Below, one piece after another: positions 34,452 to 43,356 of a stretch of DNA of 64,000 nucleotides. Every line of letters starts with the position of its first letter. Within the stretch, counting starts at the first letter, position 1. The notes beneath the pieces were generated by a model, which saw only the letters and a program-made list of their open reading frames with translations, was not told where the DNA came from and ran no database searches. Position numbers and translations under genes: made by a program. Source of the DNA: Bog-756 sp963704585 (GTDB lineage: Bacteria; Actinomycetota; Acidimicrobiia; Acidimicrobiales; RAAP-2); assembly GCA_963704585.1 (NCBI GenBank), contig OY969919.1:62001-126000 (forward strand). The letters run 5' to 3'.

Positions 34452-35327
34452 TCACCGACCTTTCGCACGGCCGGCAGGTCCCGCCCCGTCGGTGGTCGCC
34501 GCCGTGCCGCTGACATTGTGCCAGCGGCGCGCGCCCGACGGGTCACCGGCCCGGTGCGCCGCCGCGCTCGGCGGGAGGAGCAGGACCGGCACGGGGGAGT
34601 CGGCGACCACGTCGCGCACGACGTGTCCACGCCCGGGTTCCGGGGCCCGGGACCAGCTCAGCACGACGAGATCCGCCTCGTGGCGGCCGGCGACCTCCAC
34701 CACCCGGTCCGCGACGGGACCGGACCGGAGCTCGACGCGGGTCGCGCCGGGGAAGTGGCGGGCGGTGAACTCGGTGCGCAGCATCTCGAGGTCGCGGCCG
34801 GGCCGGTCGAGCATGGCCGGGAGGGTCTCGTCGGTGAAGACGTGGAGGACGATGAGCTCGACATCGGCCGCGAGCAAGGGGCAGAGGCGGTCGAGGACCG
34901 GTCGGGACGACGGGCCACTCCCCTCGAGCGGAAGGAGGAGGCGTCGGAAGGCGGGCGGCGTCACGGCCTCGGGCGGCGTGACCACGACGGGCGCGTCCAC
35001 GCGCTCGAGGATGCCGCCGGCCGTCCGGCCGAAGGGGCGCCCTCCGGTGGAGAGCGACCGGGCGCCGATGACCAGGGCGAGGACCTCGGGTTCGCCGGCC
35101 GCCTGCGCGATCGAAGGCTCGATCGGGCCCTCGAGGATGCGGAGCGGCACGCCGAGGCCCGCGGCAAGGCCGGCCAAGCCGTCCGACTCGACCGACGCGT
35201 GCAGCGGACCGCGGGCGACGTGGACGGCCACGGGCTCCGCCCCGGTGAGCTCGGCCGTCCGGACGGCGGTCTCGAGGACGGCGCGTGCGGCCGCACCGGT
35301 GTCGAGCGCGGCGAGGACGGTGGTCAT
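34452..35327 (-). CDS. Tandem universal stress protein (two UspA domains)
   Basis: A 291-residue protein with two Usp folds. The first starts VLAALDTGAAARAVLETAVR and ends VIGARSLSTGGRPFGRTAGG, then VDAPVVVTPPEA; the second starts RRLLLPLEGSGPSSRPVLDR and ends VVLSWSRAPEPGRGHVVRDV, then SPVPVLLLPP. The Gly-rich ATP-binding loop (G-2x-G-9x-G-S/T) is recognisable but degenerate in both. Such proteins sense ATP or stress in actinobacteria. Its ATG overlaps the stop of the HAD-GH65 gene, so translation is coupled. A ~30-residue Gly/Ala-rich tail follows the second domain. Confidence 0.9.
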   Translation of the reverse strand: MTTVLAALDTGAAARAVLETAVRTAELTGAEPVAVHVARGPLHASVESDGLAGLAAGLGVPLRILEGPIEPSIAQAAGEPEVLALVIGARSLSTGGRPFGRTAGGILERVDAPVVVTPPEAVTPPAFRRLLLPLEGSGPSSRPVLDRLCPLLAADVELIVLHVFTDETLPAMLDRPGRDLEMLRTEFTARHFPGATRVELRSGPVADRVVEVAGRHEADLVVLSWSRAPEPGRGHVVRDVVADSPVPVLLLPPSAAAHRAGDPSGARRWHNVSGTAATTDGAGPAGRAKGR

Positions 35328-38300
35328 GGCTCGCACCTCCGGTGCTCCCGGGACGGCAGGGGGAGGACGGTGACCGGACCGGTGCAGCGGACGGGTGCCC
35401 GCCCGGCGACCGAGACGTCGAGTGGACCGTCGCAGGCGATCGTGACCCGGTCGTGCTCGGACCGGACCCGGACCAGCCGGCCGCCCAGGTGCACCCCGAG
35501 GTCGAGGGCGTCCCACGCTGCGGGCAGCCGCGGATCGACCGCGAGCCCGCCGGCTGTCGGCGCCAGGCCCGCGAAGCCCGCGACGAGTGCCTGGACGACC
35601 CCGCCCAGGGTCGCGAGGTGCAGGCCGCCCGCAGTGGTGCCGGTCACGTCGTCGAGGTCGAGGCGGGCCGCGAGCCGGAAGGGGGCCAGGGCCTCGTCGG
35701 GCCGGCCGGCACGTGCGAGCAGCGATGCCTGGATCGCGGGGGAGAGCGAGCTGCCCTGCGTGGTGCGCGGCCCGTAGAAGTCGAGGCACGGGTCGAGTGA
35801 CCCGGGGACCACCTCGTCGGGCACGAGGTGGTGGAGCATGAGCACGTCGGCCTGCTTGATGAGCTGCGAGTGCTCGACGCGCTCGCGCCCGAGCACCACG
35901 TCGGGCGAGAGCGGCGCGGTACCGACCTGGTCGACGAGGAGGGGCTCGAGCGCGAAGTACCCGGCGAACTGCTCGTAGAGCCCGAGGGCCGGGTCGAAGC
36001 CGTCGACGATCCGGTCGGCGAGCACGGCCAGCGCCGCGGCCTCGGTCGTTGCGGCGGATCCGCCGGCCGCATGGAGGAGCCCGGCGGCCCGACGGAGGTT
36101 CCGGCGGGCCATCACGTTGGTGTACGCGTTGTCGTCGACCGCGGTGTGGTACTCGTCCGGCCCGGTCACGCGGTCGAGGTGGACGGTCCCGTCCGCGGCG
36201 GTCCGGACACGGCTCGCCCAGTAGCGGGCCGTCTCGACGACGAGGTCGCGCCCGCCGTCGTCGAGCCAGCCGGGGTCCGCGGTCCAGGCCGCGTAGTGGT
36301 CGGCAGCCCACGCGACGTCGGCGACGATGTGCTCCTCGAGCTCACCGGTCGTGATCGTGACCGGCGTCCCGTCGGGGCCGGTCGCCAGGCGCGGGGTCAC
36401 GTCGCGACCGTCACCGGCGGACTCCCAGGGGAAGCGGGCGCCGCGCCGGCCGAGCGAGGCGGCGAGCTCGAGCGCCGCCGGCAGCCGCGTCACCCGGTAC
36501 TCGAGCATCGACCGCGCCGAACCGGGGTCGAGCACGACGAGCGCGGGCAGCACGAAGACGTCCGCGTCCCAAAAGACGTGACCGGCGTAGGCCTCCCCCG
36601 TGAGGCCTCTGGCACCGACCGCGGCCTCAGGAGTGTCCCCGGAAGCAGCGAGGAGGTGGAGCACGGCGAAGCGCGTGGCGAGCTCGCACGCGGGGTCGCC
36701 CTCGATCGCGATGCCCACCTCGGCCCACCGTCGCGCCCAACGGGCACGGTGCGCGGCGAGGAGGCCGTCGAAGCCCGACGACGTGGCGGCATCGAGCCGC
36801 TCGCGTGCCGACGAGCGGCAGCCGGTCGGGTCCCGTCCGGCGCCCCAGCCGACCAGTCGTTCGAGGACCCGGCGGGCGCCCGTGCCCACGGTCTCGTCCC
36901 GGGCGGCCGCGGCGAGACAGGCGCCCCCGCCGGTCGTCGTCGCGACGAGGGTGTCGCCGTCGCTCGATACCACGTACGCTCCGCCGGCTCCAGGCGGCCG
37001 CAGCGGCTCGCCGCCGTCCAACGGCCCGTCACCGCCGTCCGCGCGCTCGACGCGCATGGCCAGCGCGTACGGCGGAGCGGCGCACGCGAAGCGCAGGGAG
37101 CGCAGGGCGCCGTCCACCCCGTCGTCGCGGAGCAGGAGGCCCGAGCGGAGATCGAGCCAGCGCCGCACCGTGCGGCGGCGGTCGCGTCGGGGCCGGTCGA
37201 CCCGCGTCCAGTCGGGACCGGGCACCAGGGCGCCCGCCTCGGTGTAGACGCCGTTGGCGACGAGGAGTGGGACTGCGCCGGGCCCGTCCTCCTCGAGGGA
37301 GCCGCGGGTGCCGGTCCACCCGTTGGCCACCGTGCCGAGTGACTCGCCCACCCGCAGGGCGACCGGCGATCCGGGCAGGGGGAGCACCCACCGCGGATCG
37401 GGATCGATGTCCGGCACGCGCCGGTCGCGTCGTCGGGCGAGCTGCGCGTCGAGGAGGGCCAGGCAGGCACCGGGACCTCCGCCGACGTGGAGGACTCCCT
37501 CGGGGACGCCCCACGGCTCGACGCCGACGGAGACGGCCGTGGCGCGCTCGAAGGCCTCGACGAGGAGGAGCGAGTCGCTGCCCGGGGTCCCGCCGGCCGG
37601 CCCGAACTCGTCCCCGGCGAGAAGCACCAGCCCGCCGGTCACGCCCTCGGCTGCGAGCCGCCCGGCGGCCCACACCGCCGAGTCGGACTTGTCGGTGAGC
37701 CCGATCTCGACGTGCTTGACGTCGGAGGTCACCCGGGGGTCCTCGAGCCCGGCCTCGCGTGCGGCGGCACGGGCGAGGGCGACGACCTCCTCGAGATCGG
37801 CGAAGCCCGCGCCGTGCAGCCGGTCCATGACCGCGTCGGTGAGCTCGGCGAGCTCGGCCTTCTTCGGGTCGGCCCAGCGAGGCTGCGGGATGAGATCGAT
37901 CTTGCGGCGATTGCGACGCGCCGAGACGACCGATGCGTGCAGCCCCCGGTCCTCCAGGGCCGCGAGCGCGGCCGCGGCAGATCGGTCGAGGGCGGCGTCC
38001 TCGTCCGACGTCGCGACCCGACGCGAGAGGAGCTCGGGTCCGGACCCGGTGACCTCGAAGACCTCCGAGCCGCGGTTGCAGCAGAGGTGCAGTCCGCCCG
38101 CTCCCGACGGTCGGGCGCGGAGCTGCCGGTCGACGTTGTCCACATTGGTGCCGGTCACGACGACCACGTGCACTCCGGCCGAGCTGAGCGCCTCGATCCG
38201 CCGCCTGGCGGGCCCACCGTCCGCGGCGCGGGACGGGACGACGGTGCCGTCCCAGTCGAGGACGACCGCATCGAACCGCCGATCGAGCAGCTCCTCCCGT

Positions 38301-38335
38301 GCGGGCACCTCGGATGGCGGGGCAACTCCTTCCAC
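35324..38335 (-). CDS. HAD phosphatase-GH65 disaccharide phosphorylase fusion
   Basis: A 1003-residue two-domain enzyme. Residues ~20-290 are a HAD-type phosphatase with nucleophile motif VVLDWDGT (Asp27, Asp29), NRRKIDLIPQPRWADPKKAE, and LLAGDEFGPAGG as the Mg-binding motif, similar to trehalose-phosphatase-like HADs. From ~330 it is GH65: super-sandwich domain, GHVFWDADVFVLPALVVL, catalytic-acid motif TGPDEYHTAVDDNAYTN (Glu728), and phosphate-site EHSQLIKQADVLMLHHL. GH65 enzymes split trehalose, maltose or kojibiose with phosphate to beta-glucose 1-phosphate plus glucose. Together the halves could dephosphorylate trehalose 6-phosphate and then phosphorolyse trehalose; the substrate is inferred. 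GTG 38335 is chosen because GACAAT lies six bases upstream. Confidence 0.9.
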   Translation of the reverse strand: MEGVAPPSEVPAREELLDRRFDAVVLDWDGTVVPSRAADGGPARRRIEALSSAGVHVVVVTGTNVDNVDRQLRARPSGAGGLHLCCNRGSEVFEVTGSGPELLSRRVATSDEDAALDRSAAAALAALEDRGLHASVVSARRNRRKIDLIPQPRWADPKKAELAELTDAVMDRLHGAGFADLEEVVALARAAAREAGLEDPRVTSDVKHVEIGLTDKSDSAVWAAGRLAAEGVTGGLVLLAGDEFGPAGGTPGSDSLLLVEAFERATAVSVGVEPWGVPEGVLHVGGGPGACLALLDAQLARRRDRRVPDIDPDPRWVLPLPGSPVALRVGESLGTVANGWTGTRGSLEEDGPGAVPLLVANGVYTEAGALVPGPDWTRVDRPRRDRRRTVRRWLDLRSGLLLRDDGVDGALRSLRFACAAPPYALAMRVERADGGDGPLDGGEPLRPPGAGGAYVVSSDGDTLVATTTGGGACLAAAARDETVGTGARRVLERLVGWGAGRDPTGCRSSARERLDAATSSGFDGLLAAHRARWARRWAEVGIAIEGDPACELATRFAVLHLLAASGDTPEAAVGARGLTGEAYAGHVFWDADVFVLPALVVLDPGSARSMLEYRVTRLPAALELAASLGRRGARFPWESAGDGRDVTPRLATGPDGTPVTITTGELEEHIVADVAWAADHYAAWTADPGWLDDGGRDLVVETARYWASRVRTAADGTVHLDRVTGPDEYHTAVDDNAYTNVMARRNLRRAAGLLHAAGGSAATTEAAALAVLADRIVDGFDPALGLYEQFAGYFALEPLLVDQVGTAPLSPDVVLGRERVEHSQLIKQADVLMLHHLVPDEVVPGSLDPCLDFYGPRTTQGSSLSPAIQASLLARAGRPDEALAPFRLAARLDLDDVTGTTAGGLHLATLGGVVQALVAGFAGLAPTAGGLAVDPRLPAAWDALDLGVHLGGRLVRVRSEHDRVTIACDGPLDVSVAGRAPVRCTGPVTVLPLPSREHRRCEP

Positions 38336-38409
38336 CAGGACATTGTCGGCGCGATCCGACCGGCCGGCTAGGGGCGATGGTCCCCGGGCCCACGCGTCGG
38401 GGCCACCGA

Positions 38410-38454
38410 TACGATGGGCCGTCGATGTGCGAGGACCTGGGCGACCCGCGATGA
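38410..38454 (+). promoter_or_regulatory. ppk1 promoter with a 9-codon upstream ORF
   Basis: TACGAT (38410-38415) is a -10 candidate; nine bases on, an ATG at 38425 opens MCEDLGDPR, ending in TGA at 38452-38454, 16 bases before the ppk1 GTG. ppk1 itself has the ribosome-binding sequence GGGGGAGG. Expression of the short ORF is inferred. Confidence 0.35.
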
Positions 38455-38470
38455 CCCGGGGGAGGCGGGC

Positions 38471-40753
38471 GTGACCGACCGGTCGACCACTGCCTTGCCC
38501 ACGGCCGCGCCCGGCGTCGCACGGCGACGGGGCGGCCTCTGGACGGCGATCGCGACAGGCGGGACCGGCGGCGGTGCCGACGGCGGGCTCCGCACGTCGC
38601 CGGAGCGGTTCGTCAACCGCGAGCTCTCGTGGCTCGAGTTCGGCGCGCGCCTGCTCCAGCTCGCCGCCGACGACCGCCTCCCGCTGCTCGAGCGCGTCAA
38701 ATTCCTCGCGATCTTCTCCGAGGGGATGGACGAGTTCTACGAGGTCCGCGTCGCCGGCCTCGAGGACCAGATCGCCGCAGGGCTGCGCACGCGGTCGCCC
38801 GACGGGCTCAGCCCCGGCGAGCAGCTGCAGCGCATCGCCGAGCGCGCCACCGAGCTCGTGGCCCTCGAGAGCCGGATCTTCGCCGAACAGCTCGCACCGG
38901 TGCTCGCCCTCGGCGGCATCGCGATCTGCGACTGGGTGGAGCTCGACGCCGCGGACCGCACCGCGATGCTCGAGGTCTTCGAGCGGCGGATGTTCCCGAT
39001 CCTCACGCCCCTCGCGGTCGACCAGGCGCATCCGTTCCCGTACATCTCGAATCTCTCGCTCAACCTCGTTGTCCGCGTCGCCGACCCGTGGACGGGCGAA
39101 GAGCGGATCGCACGGGTCAAGGTGCCGCCGCTCCTGCCGCGCTTCGTGGTGCTGCCCGACGACCGGCGGCTCGTACCGGTCGAGCAGGTCATCGCCGCGC
39201 ACCTCTCGACGCTCTTCCCGGCGATGACGGTCGTCGAGCACCACGCCTTCCGTGTCACGCGCAACGCGGACCTGTCGGTCGAGGAGGACGAGGCACAGGA
39301 CCTCCTCGCCGCCGTCGAGCACGAACTGCACCGTCGGCGGTTCGGCCAGGCCGTCCGCCTCGAGGTCGCGGCGGGGGTGCCCGACGATCTCCTCGAGATG
39401 CTGATCGCCGAGGTGGACGTACCCGAGGGCAACGTCTTCCTCTGTGACGTGCCGATCGATCTGGGTGGCCTCCGCGCGCTGACCGAGCTCGACCGGGTCG
39501 AGCTCGGTCCCGAGCCCTGGACTCCGTCGACCCCGCCCCAGCTCGCGGACGGCGAGGACATCTTTACGGTGCTCTCCCACGCCGACGTGCTCGTGCACCA
39601 CCCGTACGAGTCGTTCGCCGCGTCGGTCGAGGCGTTCGTCGACCGCGCTGCCGCCGACCCCGACGTCCTCGCCATCAAGCAGACGCTGTACCGGACCGGC
39701 GAGGACAGCCCCATCGTCGACGCGCTCATCCGGGCCTCGCACGCGGGCAAGCAGGTGACCGCGGTCGTCGAGCTGCAGGCGCGCTTCGACGAGCAGGCCA
39801 ACATCGCCTGGGCGCGCACGCTCGAAGAGGCCGGCGTCCAGGTCATCTACGGACTCGTGACCCTCAAGACGCACTCGAAGATCTCGCTCGTGGTGAGGCG
39901 GGAGGGCGACCACATCCGGCGCTACTGCCACATCGGGAGCGGCAACTACAACTCCTACACCGCCCGCTTCTACGAGGACGTCGGGCTCCTGACCGCCGAT
40001 CCGGACATCGGCGTCGACGTCGGCGAGCTCTTCAACCTGCTCACCGGCTCGGGCGGCCCGCCGCGGTTCCGGCGTCTCCTCGTCTCGCCCCTCTCGACCC
40101 GCTCCGAGCTCGTCGAGTCGATCGACGAGGAGGCCGCCGCCGGCGCGGGCGGCCGGATCGTGCTCAAGACCAACGGCCTCACCGATCCCGAGATCATCGA
40201 CGCCCTCTACCGCGCGTCGGCCGCGGGTGTCTCCGTCGACCTCATCGTCCGCGGCCGCTGCTGCCTGCGACCGGGGATCCCGGGACTCTCCGAGCACATC
40301 CGGGTGCGGTCGATCGTGGGCCGGTACCTCGAGCACTCGCGGATCTTCCGCTTCGGCGGCGAAGGCGGCCGGCCGAGCAAGATCGCGTTCGGCTCACCCG
40401 ACCTGATGGAGCGCAACCTCGACCGGCGGGTGGAGGTGGTGGTGCCGGTCGACGACCCGGCCATCCGCGAGCGGCTGATCGGCATCCTCGACGACGCGCT
40501 GCGCGATCAGGCCAACTCGTGGATCCTCGAGCCCGACGGAACATGGCGCCGCGTCGCTCCCCCCGGCCACCCGGGAGGGCCGGGCTTCAACGTGCAGGAT
40601 CACTTCCAGGCGCGGGCCCTCGCAGCACGGCGCCTCCGCCGAGACGCTGCCCCGGTCGCCACGGGTGCTCCGCCGCGGTCGCCGGTCGATGCGCCGACGG
40701 CGGCCAACCCGCCGCCGCGCTGGTGGAGGCGTTGGCCGTCGAGGGGCGGGTGA
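38471..40753 (+). CDS. ppk1: Polyphosphate kinase 1
   Basis: Reversibly makes inorganic polyphosphate from ATP at the membrane. The protein (760 residues) has the N-terminal FVNRELSWLEFGARLL, the head domain, then two phospholipase-D-like catalytic domains with SFAASVEAFVDRAAADPDVL, LARFDEQANIAWA-type contacts, the phosphorylated His487 in RRYCHIGSGNYNSYTARFYED, and the second histidine in GRYLEHSRIFRF. The start is GTG with GGGGGAGG upstream. The last ~50 residues are Arg/Pro-rich, unconserved, and overlap the convergent gene at 40587. It diverges from the HAD-GH65 operon. Confidence 0.95.
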   Translation: MTDRSTTALPTAAPGVARRRGGLWTAIATGGTGGGADGGLRTSPERFVNRELSWLEFGARLLQLAADDRLPLLERVKFLAIFSEGMDEFYEVRVAGLEDQIAAGLRTRSPDGLSPGEQLQRIAERATELVALESRIFAEQLAPVLALGGIAICDWVELDAADRTAMLEVFERRMFPILTPLAVDQAHPFPYISNLSLNLVVRVADPWTGEERIARVKVPPLLPRFVVLPDDRRLVPVEQVIAAHLSTLFPAMTVVEHHAFRVTRNADLSVEEDEAQDLLAAVEHELHRRRFGQAVRLEVAAGVPDDLLEMLIAEVDVPEGNVFLCDVPIDLGGLRALTELDRVELGPEPWTPSTPPQLADGEDIFTVLSHADVLVHHPYESFAASVEAFVDRAAADPDVLAIKQTLYRTGEDSPIVDALIRASHAGKQVTAVVELQARFDEQANIAWARTLEEAGVQVIYGLVTLKTHSKISLVVRREGDHIRRYCHIGSGNYNSYTARFYEDVGLLTADPDIGVDVGELFNLLTGSGGPPRFRRLLVSPLSTRSELVESIDEEAAAGAGGRIVLKTNGLTDPEIIDALYRASAAGVSVDLIVRGRCCLRPGIPGLSEHIRVRSIVGRYLEHSRIFRFGGEGGRPSKIAFGSPDLMERNLDRRVEVVVPVDDPAIRERLIGILDDALRDQANSWILEPDGTWRRVAPPGHPGGPGFNVQDHFQARALAARRLRRDAAPVATGAPPRSPVDAPTAANPPPRWWRRWPSRGG

Positions 40754-41942
40754 TCCACGCCGCAGGCGCCGCGGGACGGGTCGAGGTGGCCGCTTCGGCG
40801 GTCGCGCGGATCCGGCGCAGCTCCGAGCGGTGGTGCAGGAAGGTGCGGAGCCGCCGGTAGGGGGCCCTGCGCTCGAACTCCAGCGACGCGTAGGCGAGCC
40901 CGCCGAATGGGATGGGCAGCCAGAAGTTCACCGCGCGGTAGGCGAGCACCCCCGAGAGCGCCTGGCCGGCGGTCGGGCCGAACCCGGTGATCATGGTGAC
41001 GAGGACGAACTCGACGACGCCGAGGCCGCCCGGGGTGATCGGGATCGCGGCCAGGATGTTCGCCAGGCCGTAAGCGACCAGGAGGTCGACCGGCGAGATG
41101 AAGTGGCTGAACGCGGCCACGAACACCCAGAGCGAGGCTGCGTCGAGGAGCCAGTTGACCGTGGCCCAGGCGACCGCCCGGCGGAGCAGGCGGCGGTCCT
41201 CCATGAGCGCCGCGAACCGCTGCGCGAGTCGCTCGACGAGGGCGGTGGTGCGGTCGGCGTCGAGGAAGCGGAAGCGCGCGGAGACCCGGCGGACGATCCG
41301 GCTGGCCCGGGCCTGCCCGCGGGTCAGCAGGTAGAAGATCCCGCCGAACGCTCCGAGGAGGATGACGCCGACCCCTGCCGCGACGATCACCAGGATCGAG
41401 GCGGACGGCGCCGCGCTGCCGTGGTGGGCGGCGGGGATGTGGAACCCGTTGGTCAGGAGGAACCCGACCAGTGCGCACCAGAAGATGACGTTGAGCACGA
41501 CCGCGGAGCCGATCCCCTGGGTCCCGAGCGCGAAGCCGGTGTCCGACCCCGAGACCCCCGACTGGGTGAGGAGGCGGTAGCCGAGCGCGGCACCCGGTGC
41601 GGTGCCACCGGGCGAGACGTGGCTGAGCGCCATCGTCGAGAGGTTGATCCGGAACAGCCGGAAGCGGCGAGGACCGTCGGGCGGGAGCACGGCGCGGGTG
41701 AGCTGGGCGTACGCCAGCAGCGCGGCGATCTCGAGCAGGACCCCGAGGACGAGGTAGGCGACGTTGATGTGCGCGAGCGACGCGAACTCGGCCCGGTGGC
41801 TCGCGAGCAGGGGGAGCGCGACGTAGAAGACGAAGAGGAACAGGAGCAGTGTGCCGACGCTGAGCCGGACCTCGCGGCGGACGAACGGTCCACGGTGCCA
41901 CCACCGGCGGTGCGGCTCGGTCGTCGCCTCCTCGGCCACCAT
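40587..41942 (-). CDS. Lysylphosphatidylglycerol-synthase-TM/UPF0104 family flippase-like membrane protein
   Basis: A 451-residue protein with about eight transmembrane helices. Family marks are INLSTMALSHVSPGGTAPGA, LNVIFWCALVGFLL, and PITPGGLGVVEFVLVTMITG, the PGGxGxxE motif of the LPG_synthase_TM/AglD-like family. Members carry lipid-linked or lipid intermediates across the membrane; here the nearby polyprenol-phosphate mannose synthase suggests a glycolipid carrier. After about residue 370 the C-terminus is unconserved and Ala/Pro-rich, and the last 167 bases overlap ppk1 on the other strand. The ATG at 41942 has a CAACAT box six bases upstream. Confidence 0.85.
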   Translation of the reverse strand: MVAEEATTEPHRRWWHRGPFVRREVRLSVGTLLLFLFVFYVALPLLASHRAEFASLAHINVAYLVLGVLLEIAALLAYAQLTRAVLPPDGPRRFRLFRINLSTMALSHVSPGGTAPGAALGYRLLTQSGVSGSDTGFALGTQGIGSAVVLNVIFWCALVGFLLTNGFHIPAAHHGSAAPSASILVIVAAGVGVILLGAFGGIFYLLTRGQARASRIVRRVSARFRFLDADRTTALVERLAQRFAALMEDRRLLRRAVAWATVNWLLDAASLWVFVAAFSHFISPVDLLVAYGLANILAAIPITPGGLGVVEFVLVTMITGFGPTAGQALSGVLAYRAVNFWLPIPFGGLAYASLEFERRAPYRRLRTFLHHRSELRRIRATAEAATSTRPAAPAAWITRPSTANASTSAAAGWPPSAHRPATAAEHPWRPGQRLGGGAVLRGPAPGSDPAR

Positions 41943-41991
41943 CGCTTCATGTTGGCACGTCGGACCTGGTCGGACCTGACATGCTGAGGAG

Positions 41992-43347
41992 GTGGAAGCG
42001 GACCCGGCACTGCCGGAGACCGGCGCAGGCGCGTCGGACACCGGCGCTCCGCCCCGGCTCGAGCGCCTGCCGGGCACGTCCGCCCCCGCCGCGGCGGTGC
42101 ACCCGCCGGCCGGATCCACCACGGTGATCAGCGAGACGCCCGTCGAGCGTTCCGACCGCGAGGTCGGGCCCGACGCACCCCGCCGCGACCGGCTGTTCGC
42201 CGCCGCGTCGGCACGGGGGATCCCGCTCCGGACGATCCTGGTCGTCGACGCGGTGGTGATCGTGACCTGGGTCGCCTACCGGTTGCTCGGGCGCCTCCGC
42301 GAGGTGATCCTCTGGGTCCTGCTCGCCGCGTTCATCGCGCTCGTGCTCAACCCGTCGGTCGTCTTCCTCCAACGCCACCGGCTGCGGCGCGGAACGGCCG
42401 TCGGCCTGGTGTTCACGGGCGCGGTGCTCGCTTTCGTGGGCCTCCTCCTCCTGTTCGGGTACCCGCTCGTGAACTCGCTGACCAGGGTCGCCGAACGGCT
42501 CCCGACCATGGTCGACCAGGTCCAGAAGGGCCACGGGTGGCTCGCCCACACCCTGCAGCACTTCGGCCTGCTCTCGTGGGTCCAGAAGAACGCGCCCAAG
42601 CTCAAGACCGCGGCCAACAACCTGAGCAAGCCCGCGCTCACCTTCGGGGCCAACATCGGCAAGGCGGTCTTCTCGACGATCCTCGCCCTCACCACCATCG
42701 CCTTCCTCTCGCTGTTCATGCTCCTCGAGGCCCCGAACATCCGGGCCGGCCTGCTCGGCGCGCTCGAGCCCCACCGACGCAAGACCGTCGAGGACATCGC
42801 CCACCGCGTCGCGCACTCGGTGACCGCCTACGTGGAGGGGACGATCGCGCTCTCCCTCCTCTTCGGCCTCGTCGTCTTCGTGACCATGCTCGTCCTCGGG
42901 GTCCCCTTCGCCCTGCTCATCGGCTTGTGGGTCGGCATCGTCGCGATGATCCCGCTCGTAGGCGGGCTCATCGCGGGTGTGCCGAGCGTCGCCCTCGCCA
43001 TCCTCCACTCGCCGACCGCCGGGATCGTGACGCTGCTGGTCTTCATCGGGTTCCAGCTGGTCGAGAACCACTTCCTCTACCCCATCGTGATGAGCCGCAC
43101 GGTCCGGATGAACCCGCTCTGGATCCTCCTCGCGGTGTTGATCGGGGCCAACATCGGCGGCGTGTTCGGGTCGACGCTCGGCGCGCTCACCGGGGCCCTG
43201 ATCGCCATCCCCGTCGGCGGGGCGGTCCAGGTGGTGCTCCGCGAGGTCTGGGCGAGGACCCGGGCGACCGGCTCCCCCGGACCACCGGGCCCGGCGGCCC
43301 CCGAAGGGGCTCGGCCCGACGGAGCCGCAGCGGGTCCGGTCTCGTAA
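41992..43347 (+). CDS. AI-2E family transporter (TqsA/PerM-like permease)
   Basis: A 451-residue membrane protein with an unconserved ~60-residue N-terminus, about eight helices, and family blocks FIALVLNPSVVFLQRHRLRR, LIGLWVGIVAMIPLVGGLIA, VFIGFQLVENHFLYPIVMSR and LIGANIGGVFGSTLGALTGA. The family includes TqsA, said to export autoinducer-2, and several ion transporters, so the substrate is open. The start is GTG 41992 with GAGGAG right before it and a CATGCT box six bases before the start. It diverges from the flippase-like gene across 49 bases. Confidence 0.9.
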   Translation: MEADPALPETGAGASDTGAPPRLERLPGTSAPAAAVHPPAGSTTVISETPVERSDREVGPDAPRRDRLFAAASARGIPLRTILVVDAVVIVTWVAYRLLGRLREVILWVLLAAFIALVLNPSVVFLQRHRLRRGTAVGLVFTGAVLAFVGLLLLFGYPLVNSLTRVAERLPTMVDQVQKGHGWLAHTLQHFGLLSWVQKNAPKLKTAANNLSKPALTFGANIGKAVFSTILALTTIAFLSLFMLLEAPNIRAGLLGALEPHRRKTVEDIAHRVAHSVTAYVEGTIALSLLFGLVVFVTMLVLGVPFALLIGLWVGIVAMIPLVGGLIAGVPSVALAILHSPTAGIVTLLVFIGFQLVENHFLYPIVMSRTVRMNPLWILLAVLIGANIGGVFGSTLGALTGALIAIPVGGAVQVVLREVWARTRATGSPGPPGPAAPEGARPDGAAAGPVS

Positions 43348-43350
43348 GCT
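43345..43350 (+). promoter_or_regulatory. Putative -10 element of the polyprenol-phosphate mannosyltransferase gene
   Basis: TAAGCT, overlapping the preceding stop codon, lies 6 bases before the ATG at 43357, so this gene may have its own leaderless promoter. Confidence 0.45.
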
Positions 43351-43356
43351 GGAGCG

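Noticed and set aside
35324..40336. A continuous open frame of about 1670 codons on the minus strand
   Set aside because: Only the part from 38335 down (HAD-GH65) is coding; the rest lies antisense to ppk1 and is an effect of high GC, where stop codons are rare.
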